From Vibrio parahaemolyticus (GTDB taxonomy: Bacteria; Pseudomonadota; Gammaproteobacteria; Enterobacterales; Vibrionaceae), in contig NZ_UHIL01000001.1 of assembly GCF_900460535.1 (NCBI RefSeq), positions 1,240,001 through 1,304,000 of the forward strand: 64,000 nucleotides of DNA, written 5' to 3'. A model generated the notes under the pieces. The model saw only the letters and a list, made by a program, of their open reading frames with translations, was not told where the DNA came from and ran no database searches. The first letter of the stretch is position 1, and every line of letters begins with the position of its first letter. A program made the position numbers and the translations under genes. Positions 19,635 to 29,624 of this stretch are shown here, one piece after another.

Positions 19635-20642
19635 ATGAAAACTTTCATCATAGCGTGGTTTCTTATTCTACTCGTAGGGTGTGATAAACACGCATTAGTT
19701 GTTGAGGCGAGTAAGCCAGAGTTTGATCCTATCATTCAGCGAGTAGAACAAGGACAAGCAGCAAACCTGCATAGCTTACTAGTGTGGCAAGATAGCCAGT
19801 TGACGTTGGAACTGTATCGTCAAGGTGGTGGGCTTGATGGTAATCGTCAAACACCAAATGTGCCTGTCGGGCAAGAGGTTGTGCATAACGTGCATTCTGT
19901 CACGAAATCCTTTGTCGCTACGCTGATTTTCATCGCTATTGATGAAGGCAAAATCGAAGGGTTAGATACGTCAATATTTGATTTCTTTCCTGAGTATACC
20001 GAGCCAGATAGAAAGGCGAAGCTAGCGATAACATTACGAGATGTTCTAAATATGTCCACAGGCTACGCATTGGATGAATTGTCCGTACCATATGGACAAG
20101 GCAACATTTTTTCTCGTCATTACAATGCGAAGGACTTAAAACAGCAGTTTCTTTTCACTCAATTAGCTTTTGATCCAGGAACAAAGTTCGCGTACAGCGG
20201 TCTTTCTACAGTTGGTCTTTCTAAAGTGATTGAAAAAGTATATGGGCAATCATTTACGAAAGTAATGAAAGAGAAGATTTTTTTCCCTTTAGATATTGAA
20301 GAGTATCAGTGGCTGCCAAACATCGGTAGTGGCGAAGCAGGAGCAGACTGGGGCTTACGTCTAACATCTCGAGATATGGGTAAGTTTGGCTTGATGTGGC
20401 TGAACAAAGGACAATACAACGGAACGAAAATTGTTGGTGAAGAATGGTTGAATGAACTCAGAAAGAGTAAGTTCTATTCGTATGAGATGGGGTATGGGTT
20501 ACATTTTTGGCAGGTTTCTAACGTTGAGAATGGCGTTGCGGCTGTAGGGATAGGAGAGCAGTACATTGTTGCCATTCCGAACAAAAATGCAGTGATTGTC
20601 ACGACCGCGGGAACTACGAAACAAGATCTCGACCAGTGTTAA
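19635..20642 (+). CDS. Beta-lactamase-fold serine hydrolase lipoprotein, probably frameshifted at its 3' end
   Basis: 335 aa lipoprotein of the class C beta-lactamase/penicillin-binding fold. Lipobox LVGC puts the lipid on Cys16. The catalytic SxxK is SVTK (Ser88, Lys91), and the Tyr motif is YSG at about 187-189 rather than YSN. The GIGEQYIVAIPNKNAVIV segment resembles the GxGGQ-type third motif of this family. It is more like an esterase or D-aminopeptidase relative than a true beta-lactamase. The frame ends TKQDLDQC; one inserted C after base 20633 would continue it with DPVLTLIQQLAELL to 20674, a typical helical tail, so a one-base deletion is likely. Start ATG 19635 has AAAGAGGA upstream. 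Confidence 0.8.
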   Translation: MKTFIIAWFLILLVGCDKHALVVEASKPEFDPIIQRVEQGQAANLHSLLVWQDSQLTLELYRQGGGLDGNRQTPNVPVGQEVVHNVHSVTKSFVATLIFIAIDEGKIEGLDTSIFDFFPEYTEPDRKAKLAITLRDVLNMSTGYALDELSVPYGQGNIFSRHYNAKDLKQQFLFTQLAFDPGTKFAYSGLSTVGLSKVIEKVYGQSFTKVMKEKIFFPLDIEEYQWLPNIGSGEAGADWGLRLTSRDMGKFGLMWLNKGQYNGTKIVGEEWLNELRKSKFYSYEMGYGLHFWQVSNVENGVAAVGIGEQYIVAIPNKNAVIVTTAGTTKQDLDQC

Positions 20643-20685
20643 CTCTGATCCAGCAATTGGCCGAGTTACTTTAATTCAATGTTTA

Positions 20686-20722
20686 CAAATAAAAAACGGA
20701 GCAAAAATGCTCCGTTTTTTAT
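20686..20722. terminator. Bidirectional terminator between the serine hydrolase gene and infA
   Basis: AAAAAACGGAGC / GCTCCGTTTTTT, a perfect 12-bp stem (20691-20720) with loop AAAAAT. Confidence 0.9.
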
Positions 20723-20742
20723 TTGCATCCGAAAATCAAAGA

Positions 20743-20961
<219 letters not shown>

Positions 20962-21042
20962 TTAATCCTCTTTAGAAATTAGGCAATATTAGCGAGCGTT
21001 ATTGTGCCGCTAAATAGGAATTATGTAAAGTTGGGGCGTATT

Positions 21043-21744
21043 CTACCCTTGCCAACGCTGATTTACTAGCCTTTGGTGGCGTTGAAAACGCGTTTTGTAG
21101 TTCATTGCTGGACATTCATCAATCTGATAACCCAAATATAGCCACTGCTCGTTATTTTGTTGGCAGTAGTTCACTTGGTACAGCACCGCTAGTGTACCGA
21201 GTGAAAGTGGGTAGTCTGGATCAAAAAACGTATAAAACGCGCTAGAACATTGTGTCATCACATCAGTCACCGCTACACCAAGTAGTTGATTTGATTCATC
21301 ATAGATGTGCAAGAACAACGTTGTCAGCCAAGTCGTTTGTGCAAAACGTGAGAACTCATCTCGCTTGGGAGGGTACATGGTACCGTTTTTGTGTCGCTTG
21401 CAAATGTAACGGCTGTAGAGCTCAAACCACTCGGCGTCCATCTCCGTTTTCATCTCCCAACGCAGGTTTTTGGCTTTACTGAGCAGTCGTTTTTGACTTC
21501 TAGATAGTACGAAATCAGGTATCGATATGCGAATAGGCTGGCAAGCATGGCAACGCTCGCAATGTGGTTTGTATATTGTATCTCCGCTGCGACGAAAGCC
21601 ATTAGCCATCAATAGTTGATAGTTTTGTTCAGTATGTAATTCAGCGTCCAATGCCACCGCAACACGCTCTTGTCGCTCCGGTAAATAGCTACAAGGATGG
21701 TTGTTGGTTAACCCAATTCGAATGTGTTGTAGATCTGTGCTCAT
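21043..21744 (-). CDS. bpt: Aspartate/glutamate leucyltransferase Bpt
   Basis: 233 aa transferase that adds leucine from Leu-tRNA to proteins with N-terminal Asp or Glu, making them ClpS substrates. It carries the family's N-terminal CERCHACQPIRI cysteine motif (about 60-71), the FRRSGDTIYKPHC segment and the acyltransferase-fold region with DVMTQCSSAFYTFFDPDY and LGYQIDECPAMNYK. It overlaps the aat gene by four bases (ATGA), so the two N-end-rule transferases are translationally coupled. Confidence 0.96.
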   Translation of the reverse strand: MSTDLQHIRIGLTNNHPCSYLPERQERVAVALDAELHTEQNYQLLMANGFRRSGDTIYKPHCERCHACQPIRISIPDFVLSRSQKRLLSKAKNLRWEMKTEMDAEWFELYSRYICKRHKNGTMYPPKRDEFSRFAQTTWLTTLFLHIYDESNQLLGVAVTDVMTQCSSAFYTFFDPDYPLSLGTLAVLYQVNYCQQNNEQWLYLGYQIDECPAMNYKTRFQRHQRLVNQRWQG

Positions 21745-22451
21745 GATTCTGAATCCTGCAAAACTTGGGGCGTAAAGGTGTCAGAAGCCGTTTGCTTTTC
21801 TCTTAAAGATAGTAGCTTTTGTATGAACTCGTCTCGGTCAAGTTCAAATGCGCCGAGGGATGCCAAGTGCGGGTTCATCACCTGACAATCTATTAATTGA
21901 CCATGCTTTGACGCCAAATGCGTGCACAAATACCACAATGCGATTTTTGATGCGTTGTCTTTCAAACTGAACATGGACTCGCCACAAAAAAGTTGACCCA
22001 CGCTAATGCCGTATAAACCGCCAACAAGCGTGTTGTCATGCCATACTTCTACTGAGTGGCAATTCCCTAGGTTGGATAGCTGAATATAAGCGGCTTGCAT
22101 CTCTTCATTCAGCCATGTTTCATCTGCTGGCCGGGTCGACGAGCAAAGTTGAATGACGCGCTCAGTCGCTTGATTTATAGTGACTTTATATTGATGCTTG
22201 CGCTGAAACTTTTTAAGACTTTTTGATGGCTTAAACGTTAAAGGATCAAACACAGCACGTGGCGAAGGACTCCACCATAAAATGGGTTCTCCTGGACCAT
22301 ACCAAGGGAAAATACCTTGGTAGTAGCCACTCAAAATTCTATGTGGATCTAAGTCTCCGCCAAAAGCCAACAGACCATTGGGATCTGACAGAGCTTCGTA
22401 AGGGGATGGGAAGTTGAACGTTGAATCGAGTTCAGTTAAATAGATTGCCAT
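21741..22451 (-). CDS. aat: Leucyl/phenylalanyl-tRNA--protein transferase
   Basis: 236 aa GNAT-like transferase that adds Leu or Phe to N-terminal Lys/Arg of proteins. Diagnostic stretches include NGLLAFGGDLDPHRILSGYYQGIFPWY, EPILWWSPSPRAVF, GLYGISVGQLFCGESMFS and LIDCQVMNPHLASLGAFELDRDEF. First gene of the aat-bpt pair, with infA downstream. Together with bpt, clpS and clpA nearby it forms a complete N-degron route apart from ClpP. Confidence 0.97.
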   Translation of the reverse strand: MAIYLTELDSTFNFPSPYEALSDPNGLLAFGGDLDPHRILSGYYQGIFPWYGPGEPILWWSPSPRAVFDPLTFKPSKSLKKFQRKHQYKVTINQATERVIQLCSSTRPADETWLNEEMQAAYIQLSNLGNCHSVEVWHDNTLVGGLYGISVGQLFCGESMFSLKDNASKIALWYLCTHLASKHGQLIDCQVMNPHLASLGAFELDRDEFIQKLLSLREKQTASDTFTPQVLQDSES

Positions 22452-22490
22452 AGAAAAGTACTGACCAATATCGAACCAAAGGAACTTGTG

Positions 22491-22967
22491 ATGACTCGAG
22501 TTAGAAAATTTTTGAAAGTATGTCCTTGGATCATACTGTTTTTACCCCTTTTCGCCAATGCAGCGTACCAAAGGAATGTCGCAAAACCAGTGAATGAAGT
22601 GGTGTACGGGAAGATAGATTCAGTGCGTTACATCACTCAACAAGAAGTTGTGCAATCGAAAAGCAACGGTTGGAAAACTCTATTAGGGGCAACCATTGGT
22701 GGTTTAGTTGGCAACCAGTTTGGTGGTGGCTCGGGTAAAGAGGTAGCAACGGCGGTTGGCGCACTGGCTGGCGCTGCGGTTGCGCAAAACCAAAGTAATT
22801 ATCAATACACAGTTGAATATAAGTTGGTTGAACTGCTAATTAAAGTTAAAGGCGATAAACTGATCAACGTTATTCAGGATGTTGATAAAAATATGCTGTT
22901 TAGCCGAGGGGATGAAGTTCGTATCTTATATTTCGATGATGGAGTGCGCGTAGATTTAGCGTACTGA
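22491..22967 (+). CDS. Glycine-zipper 2TM-domain envelope protein
   Basis: 158 aa protein related to the glycine-zipper (Rick_17kDa/SlyB-like) family. The signal sequence has WIILFLPLFANA-AYQ; there is no lipobox cysteine, so it is probably not a lipoprotein. Residues about 66-100 form the glycine zipper (LLGATIGGLVGNQFGGGSG, VATAVGALAGAAVAQ), thought to insert in a membrane as a hairpin. Start ATG 22491 is preferred over GTG 22488 because AGGA lies seven bases upstream. It is divergent from aat and stands alone. Function beyond envelope location is not known. Confidence 0.82.
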   Translation: MTRVRKFLKVCPWIILFLPLFANAAYQRNVAKPVNEVVYGKIDSVRYITQQEVVQSKSNGWKTLLGATIGGLVGNQFGGGSGKEVATAVGALAGAAVAQNQSNYQYTVEYKLVELLIKVKGDKLINVIQDVDKNMLFSRGDEVRILYFDDGVRVDLAY

Positions 22968-23080
22968 GTGGGTGTTTTAGCGTCAATTTTATCGTTGACT
23001 AATTATTCAGAAATTAGCGCAGATTTGCTCTGGTTTTGTGCTGGTTTTTTCGTTAGTCTGAATCCACGAAGAATTGTTTA

Positions 23081-23107
23081 GCTCTCACAACAGCGTGAAT
23101 TGAGAGC
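23081..23107 (+). promoter_or_regulatory. Hairpin in the aroA leader
   Basis: GCTCTCA (23081-23087) and TGAGAGC (23101-23107) pair around a 13-base loop, 21 bases before the aroA start and just before its AAGGATT ribosome site. It may influence translation. Confidence 0.35.
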
Positions 23108-23128
23108 ACAAAGGATTATCAACTTTTA

Positions 23129-24409
23129 ATGGAAAGCCTAACGTTACAACCGATCAATAAAATTCAAGGGGAAGTGAACCTTCCTGGTTCCAAAAGTGTT
23201 TCTAATCGAGCACTTTTACTCGCTGCATTAGCAAAGGGGACGACTCGTCTCACCAACCTTCTCGATAGTGACGACATTCGTCACATGCTAAACGCACTCA
23301 CTAAACTAGGCGTGAAGTACACATTATCTGCAGATAAAACAGAATGTGTGGTTGAAGGCCTTGGTCGTCCGTTCTCAGTATCAGAACCTGTCAAGCTCTT
23401 TCTGGGCAATGCGGGCACAGCCATGCGACCTTTAGCAGCCGCACTTTGTGTTAGCCAAGGTGAATATGTGCTTACTGGCGAGCCTCGTATGAAAGAACGA
23501 CCAATTGGTCATCTTGTGACTGCATTGCAAGAGGCGGGAGCAGATATTGAATATCTGGAAAACACAAACTACCCACCACTAAAGATTGTCGGTACTGGTC
23601 TGAAAGCAGGCACAGTGTCGATTGATGGTTCTATTTCTAGTCAGTTTCTCACGGCTTTTTTGATGTCTGCACCACTTGCCGAAGGCGAAGTGCGTATTAA
23701 GATTGAAGGTGATTTGGTATCAAAGCCTTACATTGATATTACGCTGCATATCATGAAGCAGTTCGGTGTCGAAGTGATCAACAACGACTATCAAGAGTTT
23801 GTGATTCCAGCTGGTCAACACTATGTTGCGCCTGGTGATTTTCTTGTGGAAGGGGATGCTTCGTCGGCCTCTTACTTTTTAGCTGCGGCAGCAATCAAAG
23901 GCGGTGAAGTCAAAGTAACTGGCATCGGTAAAAATAGCATCCAAGGTGATATTCAATTTGCTGATGCGCTAGAAAAAATGGGCGCAGAGATTGAATGGGG
24001 CGATGATTACGTTATTTCCCGCGTCGGGAAGCTTAAGGGCATCGATATGGATTACAACCATATTCCAGATGCAGCAATGACCATCGCGACGACGGCTTTG
24101 TTTGCTGAAGGTACCACGGCAATTCGCAATGTTTATAACTGGCGTGTAAAAGAAACCGATCGTTTGTCTGCAATGGCAACAGAGCTTCGTAAAGTTGGTG
24201 CGGAAGTGGAAGAAGGTGAGGATTACATCATCGTTAAACCAGTACCTCACCTTAAACATGCGGCGATTGATACCTACGATGATCATCGTATGGCGATGTG
24301 CTTTTCTCTGGTGGCGTTAAGCGATACACCAGTGACGATTAATGACCCGAAATGTACGTCCAAAACATTCCCGGATTATTTCGACAAGCTTAAAGCGTTG
24401 AGCTGCTAG
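23129..24409 (+). CDS. aroA: 3-phosphoshikimate 1-carboxyvinyltransferase (EPSP synthase)
   Basis: 426 aa enzyme of the shikimate pathway that joins phosphoenolpyruvate to shikimate-3-phosphate. Motifs: [20 protein letters not shown] (shikimate-phosphate site, about 19-38), [15 protein letters not shown] (93-107, PEP site) and [19 protein letters not shown] (about 343-361). The length and class I sequence type match E. coli AroA. Start ATG 23129 with AAGGATT upstream. Unlike enteric bacteria there is no serC just before it. Confidence 0.98.
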   Translation: MESLTLQPINKIQGEVNLPGSKSVSNRALLLAALAKGTTRLTNLLDSDDIRHMLNALTKLGVKYTLSADKTECVVEGLGRPFSVSEPVKLFLGNAGTAMRPLAAALCVSQGEYVLTGEPRMKERPIGHLVTALQEAGADIEYLENTNYPPLKIVGTGLKAGTVSIDGSISSQFLTAFLMSAPLAEGEVRIKIEGDLVSKPYIDITLHIMKQFGVEVINNDYQEFVIPAGQHYVAPGDFLVEGDASSASYFLAAAAIKGGEVKVTGIGKNSIQGDIQFADALEKMGAEIEWGDDYVISRVGKLKGIDMDYNHIPDAAMTIATTALFAEGTTAIRNVYNWRVKETDRLSAMATELRKVGAEVEEGEDYIIVKPVPHLKHAAIDTYDDHRMAMCFSLVALSDTPVTINDPKCTSKTFPDYFDKLKALSC

Positions 24410-24420
24410 ATCTCTAACTG

Positions 24421-24453
24421 AAAAGCCAGAGCGATGATGCTCTGGCTTTTTTG
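24421..24453. terminator. Bidirectional terminator between aroA and yciN
   Basis: AAAAGCCAGAGC / GCTCTGGCTTTT, a perfect 12-bp stem with loop GATGAT, followed by TT. Confidence 0.9.
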
Positions 24454-24466
24454 TCTTAATTTGCTG

Positions 24467-24715
24467 TTATTTAATCAGCGTAAATTCTTTAGAAAGGTGA
24501 TGGGCTAAGTATTTGAACATATTGAATACTGCCGTAGTATTTGCGGTTGGTAAGCCTTTGTCATCAAGGAAGTACTCACCTTTAAATACCAAAACCCCGT
24601 CTTTTTCTTCTACGCTTGTCGCTCGCATTCCGTTGATGTAATCATCGTGCTCTTGGATGATTTGGTTTGCGATTAAAAGAAGGTCGAATTCTTCAATAAA
24701 CTTTCTATCAGACAT
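24467..24715 (-). CDS. yciN: YciN family protein (DUF2498)
   Basis: 82 aa protein closely matching E. coli YciN: ANQIIQEHDDYINGMRAT, GVLVFKGEYFLDDKGLPTA and TAVFNMFKYLAHHLSKEF. E. coli yciN also neighbours topA, as here. Start MSDRKF at 24715 gives the family length; an in-frame ATG at 24733 would add six residues, with no better ribosome site. Its function is unknown; no catalytic motif is visible. Confidence 0.88.
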   Translation of the reverse strand: MSDRKFIEEFDLLLIANQIIQEHDDYINGMRATSVEEKDGVLVFKGEYFLDDKGLPTANTTAVFNMFKYLAHHLSKEFTLIK

Positions 24716-25179
24716 AACGTTCTCATCATTCATTACAAATTAAAAAGTGTGGCGAAGTATACCCATATTCTTTAAGGGTTTGCATGATTAATTCCATCGC
24801 CACGTTGGTTGATTTGAGGCGAGGGTTAACTCAGTACTGAGGTTACGCGGATACAAAGTGGCTTTCAGCGCAACAACCTAAGGTTGCGCCATATTGACAG
24901 AAAATATTTTGTGATGAGTAACAAAATTTATTGCATTGGATTAGCAGTAGCAAAGTTTGCCTGCTTAGATATGCCGCTCAATACCTTTCAGACCCCTGTC
25001 TCTTTGAAGTATAAAGACGATGAATTGTCAACCAATCGGATCTGAATTTCAAAAAAGCAGTTGATCTTCTTTTCATCTCGCACAATAGTAAAAAAAGAAG
25101 CAATGAAATAGAACACTATGCGGGTGACCTTAAAACGAGGTTTCTACCCGCATTATTATGAAGGACGTTAGAGTCAGTT
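24716..25179. other. yciN-topA intergenic region
   Basis: About 460 bases with promoters for divergent yciN and topA. A short open frame (24914-25045, 43 codons) looks like chance. The last 60 bases carry a strong leader hairpin (25118-25153). No other site is recognised. Confidence 0.5.
25118..25153 (+). promoter_or_regulatory. Strong hairpin in the topA leader
   Basis: ATGCGGGT (25118-25125) and ACCCGCAT (25146-25153) pair perfectly, with an inner ACCT/AGGT helix. It ends 26 bases before the topA start, too far upstream to cover the ribosome site, and has no T run, so it is not a terminator. Leader control of topoisomerase I is possible. Confidence 0.45.
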
Positions 25180-27810
25180 ATGGGTAAATCACTCGTTATA
25201 GTGGAGTCTCCAGCCAAGGCAAAGACGATAAATAAGTACCTTGGTAAGGACTTTATTGTTAAGTCTAGTGTTGGTCATGTGCGTGATCTGCCTACGGCCG
25301 GTCAAAGCACTGGTGAGAAGAAAGCTGCAGCTATCTCAACAAAAGGGATGAGCGCAGAAGAGAAAGCGCGCGTTAAAAAAGAAAAAGATCGCAAAGCGCT
25401 GATCAAAAAAATGGGGATTAACCCATATCATGACTGGGAAGCGAACTATCAGATTCTTCCGGGTAAAGAAAAAGTCGTAAGCGAACTACAAAAATTAGCC
25501 AAAGATGCTGATTGCGTTTATCTCGCAACCGATTTGGACCGCGAGGGGGAAGCAATCGCATGGCACCTTCGTGAGATCATCGGTGGCGATGAAGAGCGAT
25601 ACAAACGAGTAGTCTTTAACGAAATTACTAAAAATGCTATCCAACAAGCTTTCCAGACTCCTGGCGAGTTAAATATGGATGGCGTTAATGCGCAGCAAGC
25701 ACGTCGATTCATGGACCGCGTTGTAGGTTTCATGGTTTCTCCATTGCTATGGAAGAAAGTGGCACGTGGCCTGTCTGCTGGTCGTGTTCAATCCGTAGCG
25801 GTGAAGCTATTGGTAGAACGTGAGCGTGAAATCAACGCATTTGTGCCTGAAGAATTCTGGGATATTCACGCAAATACCAAAACTAAAGATAAGTCAGATT
25901 TCAAACTGCTGGTTGCGCAGAAAGATGGCGTTGCGTTTAAACCTGTTAACGAAACAGAAACTAAGGCAGCCATTTCTGTCCTTGAAAACGCAAGCTACGA
26001 AGTGTGTAAGCGCGAAGACCGCCCGACTAAGAGCAAGCCTTCTGCGCCATATATCACATCAACATTGCAGCAAGCGGCAAGTACCCGTTTAGGTTACGGC
26101 GTTAAGAAAACCATGATGTTAGCTCAGCGTCTGTATGAAGCGGGTTACATCACATATATGCGTACCGACTCGACTAACTTGAGTGCGGAAGCAGTTGATG
26201 CTGTTCGTGACTTCATTGGTTCAGAATTTGGTGACAAGTATCTTCCAGCTAAGCCACTAACGTACGGCAGCAAAGAAGGTGCTCAAGAAGCGCACGAAGC
26301 GATTCGTCCATCTGATGTGTCAGTGAAAGCAGAAGACTTGCAAGGTGTAGATGCGGATGCTCACAAGCTTTACTCACTGATCTGGAATCAGTTCGTTGCG
26401 TGTCAAATGACACCTGCAGAATATGATTCAACCACAATCAGCGTAAAAGCGGCGGAATACACGCTAAAAGCGAAAGGTCGTATCCTTAAGTTTGATGGTT
26501 GGACTCGCGTACAGCGTCCAATGGGCAAAAACGAGGACACAATCCTTCCTGCGGTACAACTTGGCGATAAGCTAAGCCTAGAGTCACTTGACCCTAAACA
26601 GCACTTTACAAAGCCACCTGCGCGCTTTACGGAAGCGGCATTGGTTAAAGAGTTAGAAAAACGAGGCATTGGTCGTCCTTCGACTTACGCATCGATCATT
26701 TCTACTATTCAAGACCGTGGCTACGTAAAAGTAGATCAGCGCCGATTCTACGCTGAAAAAATGGGTGAAATTGTTACTGACCGTCTTGATGACAGTTTCA
26801 ACGATTTAATGAACTACGACTTTACTGCGCGTATGGAACAGAAACTGGACCAAATCGCAGAAGGTGAAGTGAACTGGAAAGCAGTACTAGACAACTTCTT
26901 TGCGGATTTCACTGGTGACCTAGAAAAAGCCGAGTTAGACGAATCTGAAGGTGGTATGAAGCTAAACCACATTGTGATGACGGATATCGAGTGTCCGACA
27001 TGTGGTCGCCCTATGGGTATTCGTACCGCTTCTACAGGCGTATTCTTAGGCTGTTCTGGTTACGCATTGCCACCTAAAGAACGTTGTAAGACAACCATTA
27101 ACTTGGGTGACGAAGAAGGTATTATCAACGTTTTAGAAGAAGACGTTGAAACGGCTGCTCTTCGTGCGAAAAAACGTTGTCCGATCTGTGAAACTGCGAT
27201 GGACGCGTACTTGATTGATGACAAGCGCAAGATGCACGTTTGTGGTAACAACCCGAACTGTGAAGGCTATGTTGTTGAGTATGGCGAATTCAAAGTGAAA
27301 GGCTACGATGGCCCTGTTGTTGAGTGTGACAAGTGTGGCTCAGACATGGTGCTTAAGAACGGCCGCTTTGGTAAATACATGGATTGTACGAGTGAAACTT
27401 GTAAGAACACCCGTAAAATCCTGAAGAATGGTGAAGTAGCGCCACCTAAAGAAGATCCTGTGCACTTCCCTGAACTGCCATGTGAAAACTCAGATGCGTA
27501 CTTCGTGCTTCGTGATGGTGCTTCTGGCCTATTTATGGCGGCAAGCAACTTCCCTAAATCGCGTGAAACAAGAGCACCTCTAGTCTCTGAACTGGCGCGT
27601 TTTGAAGAGCGTCTACCAGAGAAGTTTAAGTACCTAACAACGGCTCCTCAAGAGGATCCAGATGGTCGCCCAGCCGTGGTTCGCTTTAGCCGTAAGACGA
27701 AAGAGAACTATGTTCGTTCAGAAGACGACGGTAAACCAAGTGGTTGGACTGCACTTTACGTTGATGGTAAGTGGGAAATCACTGATAAACGTAAAAAAGC
27801 GAAAGCTTAA
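25180..27810 (+). CDS. topA: DNA topoisomerase I
   Basis: 876 aa type IA topoisomerase that relaxes negative supercoils. TOPRIM domain: [18 protein letters not shown] at the start and [15 protein letters not shown] around 110-125 (DxDxxG-type acidic triad). The catalytic tyrosine is Tyr326 in [14 protein letters not shown]-terminal zinc fingers include [17 protein letters not shown]...CGNNPNC and CDKCGSDM...CTSETC. Length is right for gamma-proteobacteria (E. coli 865 aa). Monocistronic, with leader hairpin and terminator. Confidence 0.98.
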   Translation: MGKSLVIVESPAKAKTINKYLGKDFIVKSSVGHVRDLPTAGQSTGEKKAAAISTKGMSAEEKARVKKEKDRKALIKKMGINPYHDWEANYQILPGKEKVVSELQKLAKDADCVYLATDLDREGEAIAWHLREIIGGDEERYKRVVFNEITKNAIQQAFQTPGELNMDGVNAQQARRFMDRVVGFMVSPLLWKKVARGLSAGRVQSVAVKLLVEREREINAFVPEEFWDIHANTKTKDKSDFKLLVAQKDGVAFKPVNETETKAAISVLENASYEVCKREDRPTKSKPSAPYITSTLQQAASTRLGYGVKKTMMLAQRLYEAGYITYMRTDSTNLSAEAVDAVRDFIGSEFGDKYLPAKPLTYGSKEGAQEAHEAIRPSDVSVKAEDLQGVDADAHKLYSLIWNQFVACQMTPAEYDSTTISVKAAEYTLKAKGRILKFDGWTRVQRPMGKNEDTILPAVQLGDKLSLESLDPKQHFTKPPARFTEAALVKELEKRGIGRPSTYASIISTIQDRGYVKVDQRRFYAEKMGEIVTDRLDDSFNDLMNYDFTARMEQKLDQIAEGEVNWKAVLDNFFADFTGDLEKAELDESEGGMKLNHIVMTDIECPTCGRPMGIRTASTGVFLGCSGYALPPKERCKTTINLGDEEGIINVLEEDVETAALRAKKRCPICETAMDAYLIDDKRKMHVCGNNPNCEGYVVEYGEFKVKGYDGPVVECDKCGSDMVLKNGRFGKYMDCTSETCKNTRKILKNGEVAPPKEDPVHFPELPCENSDAYFVLRDGASGLFMAASNFPKSRETRAPLVSELARFEERLPEKFKYLTTAPQEDPDGRPAVVRFSRKTKENYVRSEDDGKPSGWTALYVDGKWEITDKRKKAKA

Positions 27811-28406
27811 ACTCAACTTGTAAAATAAAGGCAGCAAATACGCTGCCTTTATTTTTATATCCACCTGTCTAAGCGGGTTTCCATCTGCTCCTTTCCCTAC
27901 CGTTTTTAAGCTCTGTTTTCCCACTTTTAGCGATTTGTTTTGTCTGAATCTACAAGTGTCTTTTCTGTAAACAACATTCAGTTGAACTATTCATTTTATA
28001 TTCACACATTTGTTATATCTTGGTATTTCAAACATGAACTGTAGTTAACGCGTTCGTAAATTGTTTTCACAATGTAATCGCTTACTTGGCCTTGTGTGAT
28101 CTGGATATCGTCTTGAGCAAGTAACCTTTGTATGCAACACAGAACGGCATATTAAAAATTGTAATTTAGATTCTGGTTGGATAATTTATTACAAAATTAG
28201 TGCAATTGTATGCATTTATTTAGCGTCAAAAAATAAGAACAATTTGAATATTTGCATACTGGAAAATGCAATAGCTTTTTTATCTACACTGCAAGGGTTC
28301 AATAGAGGCTCAGGTGTAGGTGCAACAATGTATTCGCTTGACTCCCCGAGTTTTACTCATTCAAGTGAGTACTAAATCCAAGCTATAACGATATGGAGAA
28401 CAACGA
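27811..28406. other. topA-glgC intergenic region
   Basis: About 600 bases. After the topA terminator the sequence is AT-rich, and should hold the glgC promoter. A TGTGAT at 28095-28100 looks like half a CRP site, but the second half is absent. TGCAT/ATGCA arms around 28253-28269 form a small inverted repeat. I see no ORF or RNA gene. Confidence 0.5.
27828..27857 (+). terminator. topA terminator
   Basis: AAAGGCAGC / GCTGCCTTT stem with loop AAATAC, then ATTTTTA. Confidence 0.88.
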
Positions 28407-29624
28407 ATGGCTGGTGTTTTGGGAATGATTCTTGCTGGCGGTGAAGGCTCTCGTTTGAGGCCTTTAACTGAATCCCGTAGTAAACCTTCGGTACCTTTTG
28501 GTGGAAGTTATCGGCTGATTGATTTCGCTCTAAACAATTTTGTAAATGCGGATCTGATGCGCATTTATGTCCTTACTCAATTTAAATCTCAGTCTCTTTT
28601 CCATCACTTGAAAAAAGGGTGGAACATTAATGGTATTACTGATCGCTTTATTGACCCAATTCCTGCACAAATGCGTACGGGTAAGCGTTGGTATGAAGGC
28701 ACTGCAGATGCTATCTATCAGAACCTACGTTTTATGGAGCTTGAAGAACCGGATCAGGTTTGTATCTTTGGCTCTGACCACATTTACAAGATGGACATCA
28801 AGCAGATGCTGAACTTCCATACGGAGAAGAAGGCGTCATTGACGGTGTCTGCACTGCGCATGCCACTAAAAGAAGCTTCTCAATTTGGTGTAATAGAGGT
28901 TGATGCTGAAGGCAGAATGATTGGCTTTGAGGAAAAACCCGCTAATCCAAAATCGATTCCTGGAGAACCAGATTTCGCGTTAGTCTCGATGGGGAACTAC
29001 GTATTCGAAGCACAAGTTCTATTTTCTGAACTCGTGGAAGATGCAGACAATGAAGCTTCTTCTCATGATTTTGGTAAAGATATCATCCCGAAAATGTTCC
29101 CTCGTGGTGACGTTTTTGTCTATGACTTCAGCACCAACAGAATCAGTGGTGAGAAAGAAGAGGTTTACTGGCGTGATGTAGGTACGATTGATGCTTATTG
29201 GCAAGCGCACATGGATCTATTAGAAAAAGACGCGCCATTCTCTTTGTACAACCGTAAGTGGCCTCTTCATACCTATTACCCACCATTGCCACCTGCAACG
29301 TTTACTGATTCAGACAATGGTCGAGTGCAGATCATCGATAGCTTGGTATGTAATGGCAGTTATGTTCGTGGTTCTCGTATCGAGAAGTCAGTACTTGGAT
29401 TTCGCAGCAATATTGCATCCGCGTGTGATATTAGCGAATGTATCCTATTAGGTGACGTAAAAATTGGCGAAGGCTGTGTGTTACGTCGTGTTATTGTCGA
29501 CAAGGATGCCGATATTGCACCTGGCACTCAAATTGGTGTGAATCTTCAAGAAGATAAAAAGCATTTCCATGTGTCGGAAGAGGGCATTGTTGTTATTCCG
29601 AAAGGAGCTCGAGTTGGCTACTAA
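28407..29624 (+). CDS. glgC: Glucose-1-phosphate adenylyltransferase
   Basis: 405 aa ADP-glucose pyrophosphorylase, first committed step of glycogen synthesis. N-terminal nucleotidyltransferase motif MILAGGEGSRLRPLTESRSKPSVPFGG (GGxGxRLxPLT) and catalytic FGSDHIYKMD; EEKPANPKSIPG near 175; left-handed helix repeats (RGSRIEKSVLGFRSN, CDISECILLGDVKIGEG) at the C-terminus. The start is ATG 28407 behind TGGAGA. glgA overlaps its last 11 bases. Confidence 0.97.
   Translation: MAGVLGMILAGGEGSRLRPLTESRSKPSVPFGGSYRLIDFALNNFVNADLMRIYVLTQFKSQSLFHHLKKGWNINGITDRFIDPIPAQMRTGKRWYEGTADAIYQNLRFMELEEPDQVCIFGSDHIYKMDIKQMLNFHTEKKASLTVSALRMPLKEASQFGVIEVDAEGRMIGFEEKPANPKSIPGEPDFALVSMGNYVFEAQVLFSELVEDADNEASSHDFGKDIIPKMFPRGDVFVYDFSTNRISGEKEEVYWRDVGTIDAYWQAHMDLLEKDAPFSLYNRKWPLHTYYPPLPPATFTDSDNGRVQIIDSLVCNGSYVRGSRIEKSVLGFRSNIASACDISECILLGDVKIGEGCVLRRVIVDKDADIAPGTQIGVNLQEDKKHFHVSEEGIVVIPKGARVGY

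Noticed and set aside
19502..20742. A tRNA-Ser gene between clpA and infA as in E. coli
   Set aside because: No tRNA-like cloverleaf is seen; the space holds the serine hydrolase gene instead.
24914..25045. 43-codon open frame upstream of topA
   Set aside because: No ribosome site, odd composition and no recognisable family; most likely chance.
28095..28115. Possible CRP site before glgC
   Set aside because: TGTGAT matches one half, but the partner TCACA is absent at the required spacing.
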